Part shown: one piece after another, positions 51,581 to 55,344 of the stretch
How the letters are laid out: each line of letters begins with the position of its first letter
How positions within the stretch are numbered: position 1 is the first letter of the stretch
Assembly: GCA_023269935.1 (NCBI GenBank)
Contig: JAGDXC010000013.1
Location: 1 to 55,344, forward strand
Direction of reading: 5' to 3'
Source: Thermocladium sp.
Lineage (GTDB): Archaea; Thermoproteota; Thermoprotei; Thermoproteales; Thermocladiaceae
DNA: 55,344 nt
Notes under the pieces: model-generated
Databases searched by the model: none
What the model was told of the DNA's origin: nothing
Seen by the model: the letters and a program-made list of their open reading frames with translations, nothing else
Made by a program: the position numbers and the translations under genes

Positions 51581-54220
51581 TTATTGCTTCCTTCTACCAA
51601 GAGCCAACCAAACGCCTACTGCTATAATCACGACAACTATTATGACAACCACAGCTATCAGCAATGAACTTGACGTCGTGGTAGGCGGCGGAGTAGACGT
51701 AGTAGGCGGAGATGTAGTAGTAGGCGGCGGAGGCGGCGAGACAAGAACAGTAGCCTCATATTGGGCCGGTATCGGGGTGATCGTGGTGTGAACCACGGCC
51801 AGAACCTCATAAGTTCCTGGCTGGAGCATTGCTGTAACCGTTGCTGGAACAGTTACATTAACTATACCATTAGCTCCAGTGACTGTTGCATTATACAATA
51901 TGCTGCTGGTGGATGGATTAATCAAGTAAATGGTAGCAACAGGATTACCAACTCCTTGAACCTTTATTGTGAACGAAGCGGTCTGATTAGATACTATACT
52001 GGTTGGTGAGAAACTTACCACTGACGGCGCGAAGTTTCCTTGTGGCGGGAATGAGGTGATGCCTTGCGATGCATATATCTTATTGAACCAGTAATTATAG
52101 TTGAATGGGTATCCACTCCAGGCAACAAGGGTAGCCGATTGTGGAGTAACAGTTATTAATTGCTTCAATATATATGGTCCATTACTTATGAACATATTGC
52201 CATATGTGTTGTAGAAGTTCAATGCATCCTGGTAATCCTGAACCGCTTGGCTAGTGGATAGGAACGAGACACCATTTATGTTAAAGACGGATCCATTATC
52301 CCAAACATAACCTGTTGCTGTCCAATTCTTCAGTATTCCAGCCAGTATTGCAGAGTCACCAGCTTGACTAATATCTATTTGATGCGTATTGAGGGAGGAC
52401 GCCTCGCTGCTAGTGAATGCACCCTTGCCCTCAACGAAGTCTTGCAACATAGCTGCATATACTTGCCATGGAACAACCATCGAGTATAGGCCCGGTGCAT
52501 AGTAAGCGGCAACTATGTTAGGGTCGGGGAACCAATAGTTTCCATAAACCACGACTGTTCCATTATTGAAGAATTGTAGACCCACTATCTCCGATGTCGT
52601 CGGCGAAATTATTCCCTGGAGATCAGACAAAGCGCTGGCGCTGGGGCCAAGATCCTTGCCGAGCTGAGCTAAGTCGAACCATAAGTAGTAATTGAATATC
52701 ATGTCAGCCATGGTTATGGGCTGGCCATCTTGCCAATTAGTGCCTAGCCAGGTTCCGTTGAAGTATAGATAAACTATGTCCTTGGCAGTATGACCAGGCC
52801 CGACGGGCACCCACTTCTCCAGCGTTGCATTCCAAATTACTGCATTAGACGGCACTGGATACGTCGCTGCGGCGTTATTTACATTCATAACAGTTCTCCA
52901 TGCGCCCCTAAACGGCGATGGTTCTCCACTAGTGGGGCTATAGAACATGAATGGATCAAACAAGAAACCACCAAATACATCAGCGCTATATGAATCAATG
53001 GAGTAATACCATCCTATTGGATCCCATGGGAACTGAGCAACATGAAGCATACCAACATTCAGTACACTTGGATGAGCCGCATTATAAGCGAATTTGACGC
53101 CAGCAGGGTTAAAGCTCTCGAGACCCATGAGGCTTGGCAAGTAATCCTTAACGCTATTCAACACTGGGTAAGACACGGCCCTATATACTACCCATACCCT
53201 TACCGCTTGTTGGAATCCCATTAGGTCCGATAGTTCGGAGTACTTCTCGAACTGAGCCAGAGAAGAGAAATTACCCGTAGCGACCATGTATGTCAAGTTA
53301 TTTATTGTTGAGTTAGCGTAATTATACCAGCCTGGGGTACCCCATCCAGGAACATTGCCGTACCAAGTGGCGAACCAAGCATCACCAGCACCCGTGTCCC
53401 AAGGCTCTGGAGTGACTGACCAGGCCTCAGTATATATGCTCCAACTCATGTTAGCAGGATTGCTGCCGTACACGATGGTTAAGGCATCCCTAAGGCTACC
53501 ATACTCCGGTTGAACTGTGAAGCCTAATTGCTGGAGCGATGCCATGAACATTTGGCCCATTTTATACCTGAATTCATCGTCGTTCCTAATGAAGAACTTT
53601 ATAGTTACTGGTTGAGGCGTCGATGAACCTGGCGGTAGGTAGTACCACATGTGGTTTATATAGAGGATCCTTCCATGCCAAACTGGATCAGTCTTGTTTA
53701 GCTTTACGAAGTAAGCGTATATAGATGCATTCACAAAGGATGGATCATAATGAACATTATACTTTAATATTGATGGCAATATTAGCTTGTAATTGTTGGG
53801 AGCGAATATGGATGGCCAAGCAATCATTGGCTGAGCATTTCCGCTGAACACTTGAGATATGACGCCGCTCCTGTCAACTAAGTAATTCATAAGGAATCTA
53901 ACGTATCTATATGCAAATGGGTTAAATGTAGTATTGCTTGGATATGGATTGAAGAGGTAATCATATATTGATATAGGCGCTGGCGACACGAAGGTTATAT
54001 TGGGATTACTGGAGAGCTGGGAAAGAGTGCTGGGCGGAAGCGCCCATGGATTTAGAAATAGATCTATCTTTCCAGAGGAGAAGTACTGCGGCACTTGACT
54101 TGAAGATACCTCATATATATTAACTGTTTGCGGCATTTGTTGCGCATATGCTACTAGCGCTAAGCCCATCGCTAGCGCGATGGCAAGCGCGAGAATCCAA
54201 ATTTCCTTGCGCATATTCAT
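51581..54220 (-). CDS. ABC transporter solute-binding protein (SBP_bac_5 type), membrane-anchored
   Basis: The 879-residue protein has a signal peptide (EIWILALAIALAMGLALVAY), a large bac_5 solute-binding part from about residue 35 to 735 with the typical ADMIFNYYLWFD and DIVYLYFNG stretches, then an Ig-like beta domain, a Pro/Thr/Ser linker and a final helix (IAVVVIIVVVIIAVGVWLAL) with a basic tail. It stands at the cell surface and feeds peptides or oligosaccharides to the importer. Length and the tail anchor fit crenarchaeal members of this family. It starts 5 bp after the small membrane protein gene. Confidence 0.93.
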   Translation of the reverse strand: MNMRKEIWILALAIALAMGLALVAYAQQMPQTVNIYEVSSSQVPQYFSSGKIDLFLNPWALPPSTLSQLSSNPNITFVSPAPISIYDYLFNPYPSNTTFNPFAYRYVRFLMNYLVDRSGVISQVFSGNAQPMIAWPSIFAPNNYKLILPSILKYNVHYDPSFVNASIYAYFVKLNKTDPVWHGRILYINHMWYYLPPGSSTPQPVTIKFFIRNDDEFRYKMGQMFMASLQQLGFTVQPEYGSLRDALTIVYGSNPANMSWSIYTEAWSVTPEPWDTGAGDAWFATWYGNVPGWGTPGWYNYANSTINNLTYMVATGNFSSLAQFEKYSELSDLMGFQQAVRVWVVYRAVSYPVLNSVKDYLPSLMGLESFNPAGVKFAYNAAHPSVLNVGMLHVAQFPWDPIGWYYSIDSYSADVFGGFLFDPFMFYSPTSGEPSPFRGAWRTVMNVNNAAATYPVPSNAVIWNATLEKWVPVGPGHTAKDIVYLYFNGTWLGTNWQDGQPITMADMIFNYYLWFDLAQLGKDLGPSASALSDLQGIISPTTSEIVGLQFFNNGTVVVYGNYWFPDPNIVAAYYAPGLYSMVVPWQVYAAMLQDFVEGKGAFTSSEASSLNTHQIDISQAGDSAILAGILKNWTATGYVWDNGSVFNINGVSFLSTSQAVQDYQDALNFYNTYGNMFISNGPYILKQLITVTPQSATLVAWSGYPFNYNYWFNKIYASQGITSFPPQGNFAPSVVSFSPTSIVSNQTASFTIKVQGVGNPVATIYLINPSTSSILYNATVTGANGIVNVTVPATVTAMLQPGTYEVLAVVHTTITPIPAQYEATVLVSPPPPPTTTSPPTTSTPPPTTTSSSLLIAVVVIIVVVIIAVGVWLALGRRKQ

Positions 54221-54225
54221 TTCGA

Positions 54226-54741
54226 TTACTTCTTGCTTTTAAGTTTTTCTCTATATACCTCGTTTATTATTTGTGAAAACCCAAACACAACTAGAACTAT
54301 AGTGGCAATGAATAAAATCAATGATAACCATAAAAGCACCCAGAAAATATAGGTCCTATTTAGCTCATAAACCCGATAATCCATTGAGGCTGAAGCATTG
54401 CTAAGCGTCATATTGGTTATCATGGTGAAGAAATGATATTCATCTGTCGAATTAATCACCGTGGAACTCGGCACCGTATAATTAGTATCTGGAACCACAC
54501 TATAATACGACACGGTTAAATTACCTGTCCCATTACCCAGTTGAACCACGACTATGCTGGTTGGGGGAACAGTAAACGACACTGTTGAATTAATACTACC
54601 CGGCATAATTACCCCGCTTCCTATTATACGCACACTATACGGATGAAACTCAACATAAATGGACACAATTATGGCCAAAATACCTAATATTACTCCAATC
54701 ATGAATGGCTTATTCCTAACTATACTGCCCCAAAAACCCAT
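54226..54741 (-). CDS. Small two-helix membrane protein of the ABC operon
   Basis: The 171-residue protein has a helix at residues 15-30 (IGVILGILAIIVSIYV), an extracytoplasmic beta-rich part of about 85 residues with many NxS/T sites, and a second helix (FWVLLWLSLILFIATIVL) before a basic tail. I do not recognise the family. It precedes the binding-protein gene by 5 bp and must share its transcript, so it may help place or hold the binding protein. GTTAAATT is centred 25 nt before the ATG. Confidence 0.72.
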   Translation of the reverse strand: MGFWGSIVRNKPFMIGVILGILAIIVSIYVEFHPYSVRIIGSGVIMPGSINSTVSFTVPPTSIVVVQLGNGTGNLTVSYYSVVPDTNYTVPSSTVINSTDEYHFFTMITNMTLSNASASMDYRVYELNRTYIFWVLLWLSLILFIATIVLVVFGFSQIINEVYREKLKSKK

Positions 54742-54904
54742 GAGTAACCAATAGCTAAATTAATTTAACCCTGTCGGTGCTGAGTATTTGCGACAATTTC
54801 TTAATGAATACATTTTCCCCCTTTAACGTTTCAACTAATAAAAGGCGATTAAAAAATAATCCCTCACTTAACGGCGAATTACTTAATAATGTTGACCATA
54901 AACT

Positions 54905-55262
54905 ACCCCTTCCTTATGGGCTGGGTTTTGGAGTTTCCAGCCACCTTTGTGACCCACCTTAATCCACATTGGAGTTATCTACACTCCCCTTGACCCACGC
55001 CCTCAGGATGGGAAGGAGGTCGGACATGGAATGATGGGGATAACTTCACTGCATGGAAATACTTTTCTAGAACCATGTTGAGCTTGTGCCATTTCGAGGA
55101 ATCGGGATCTGGAATCACTTCTATAGTTATTAGGGTTCATTATCTTTCCTTGTACAGCTATCTTAACTTCCGCTTTCAGGGAGCGTCCCTCCATATTTAA
55201 ATGCTCTCTTCTGATTAAACGAACGACAAACCTCGCCCCCTTCTAGGGGCGGGGATGAATAC
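54905..55262 (-). pseudogene. Decayed element remnant with HKGGW block and terminal hairpin
   Basis: The final 600 bp have no intact gene. On the minus strand, ATTCATCCCCGCCCCTAGAA with GGGGGCGAGG (near 55225-55255) is a strong hairpin like an IS200/IS605 end. About 20 nt later a 63-codon frame begins MEGRSLKAEVKIAVQGKIMN and stops. Near 54945 HKGGWK matches the 35.7 kb remnant at 20 identical bases. I read these as the two ends of one element with its middle lost, but cannot prove it. GTTAGAACACGTATTC near 55289 lies outside. Confidence 0.4.
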
Positions 55263-55344
55263 TCTCCTTTGTAGAAGTGTTTTTAAAGTTAGAACACGTA
55301 TTCTTTCCACGACTCTCTCCCCTGGTCAACTTATTGAGGATGAG

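Noticed and set aside
1..55344. CRISPR array, rRNA or tRNA
   Set aside because: No regularly spaced identical repeats, rRNA stretches or T-arm-like GGTTCGAATCC blocks with a matching acceptor stem were seen on reading both strands, though a tRNA with introns could be missed by eye.

Overview
The window is archaeal and looks crenarchaeal, most likely order Thermoproteales (Caldivirga/Vulcanisaeta/Thermocladium-like). The placement is by inference. It rests on archaeal-only or archaeal-type informational genes: SecY, uL15, uL30, uS5, eL32, eL20/LX, prefoldin alpha, FtsY, RNA polymerase A', Dph2 and an archaeal SRP RNA. PyrI, a fused phosphoglucose/phosphomannose isomerase, a tungsten-type aldehyde:ferredoxin oxidoreductase and a MoeA fused to a binding-protein domain fit the same group. 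Most start codons lie about 24-30 nt after a TATA-like box with no ribosome binding site between them, which implies mostly leaderless mRNAs. I used this spacing to choose several starts.

Layout. 1-3.1 kb: the N-terminus of a glutamate dehydrogenase (cut by the window edge), an AIM24-like protein, an unknown protein and a PfkB sugar kinase. 3.1-7.3 kb: two unknown proteins, then secY, rpl15, rpl30 and rps5 on the minus strand, a fragment of the ancestral spc ribosomal operon. 7.4-12.7 kb: a ribbon-helix-helix protein, a corrinoid adenosyltransferase, a degenerate M28-like peptidase, TenA, a free-standing encapsulin-type ferritin and a drug-exporter-like MFS protein. 12.8-15.7 kb: a tight pyrB-pyrI-pyrE-pyrD operon. 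16-20.6 kb: an aldehyde dehydrogenase with a clear operator, PGI/PMI, a prepilin-peptidase-like membrane protease and a secreted transglutaminase-like protein. 20.9-31.2 kb: rpoA1, an AbrB-PhoU regulator, a dihydrolipoamide dehydrogenase with a winged-helix gene, the SRP RNA, dph2, a TatD-type hydrolase and rpl32e. 31.4-33.2 kb: the tungsten oxidoreductase. 33.2-36 kb: an MNT/HEPN pair and a LysE exporter, flanked by decayed mobile-element remnants. 36-44 kb: ftsY-pfdA-LX, a phosphohexomutase, a GNAT acetyltransferase, moeA, a methylisocitrate-lyase-like enzyme and a DUF711 protein. 44.2-46.8 kb: an endonuclease III-type iron-sulfur protein divergent from a radical SAM/SPASM enzyme, plus a small helical protein. 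46.8-54.7 kb: a complete peptide/oligosaccharide ABC importer in three transcription units.

The most unusual structure outside genes is a family of related non-coding modules at about 1.2, 2.0, 9.9, 25.0, 33.6, 37.9 and 55.2 kb. They carry a short GC-rich terminal hairpin resembling IS200/IS605 ends. A second related sequence, read as a HKGGW peptide, occurs at 35.7 and 54.9 kb. A structured RNA candidate lies on the minus strand after rpoA1. I saw no CRISPR array, rRNA or tRNA. I did not find a large, clearly new multi-gene system; the best candidates are the dispersed modules, the lone encapsulin-type ferritin, the Fe-S protein/radical SAM pair and the RNA candidate.
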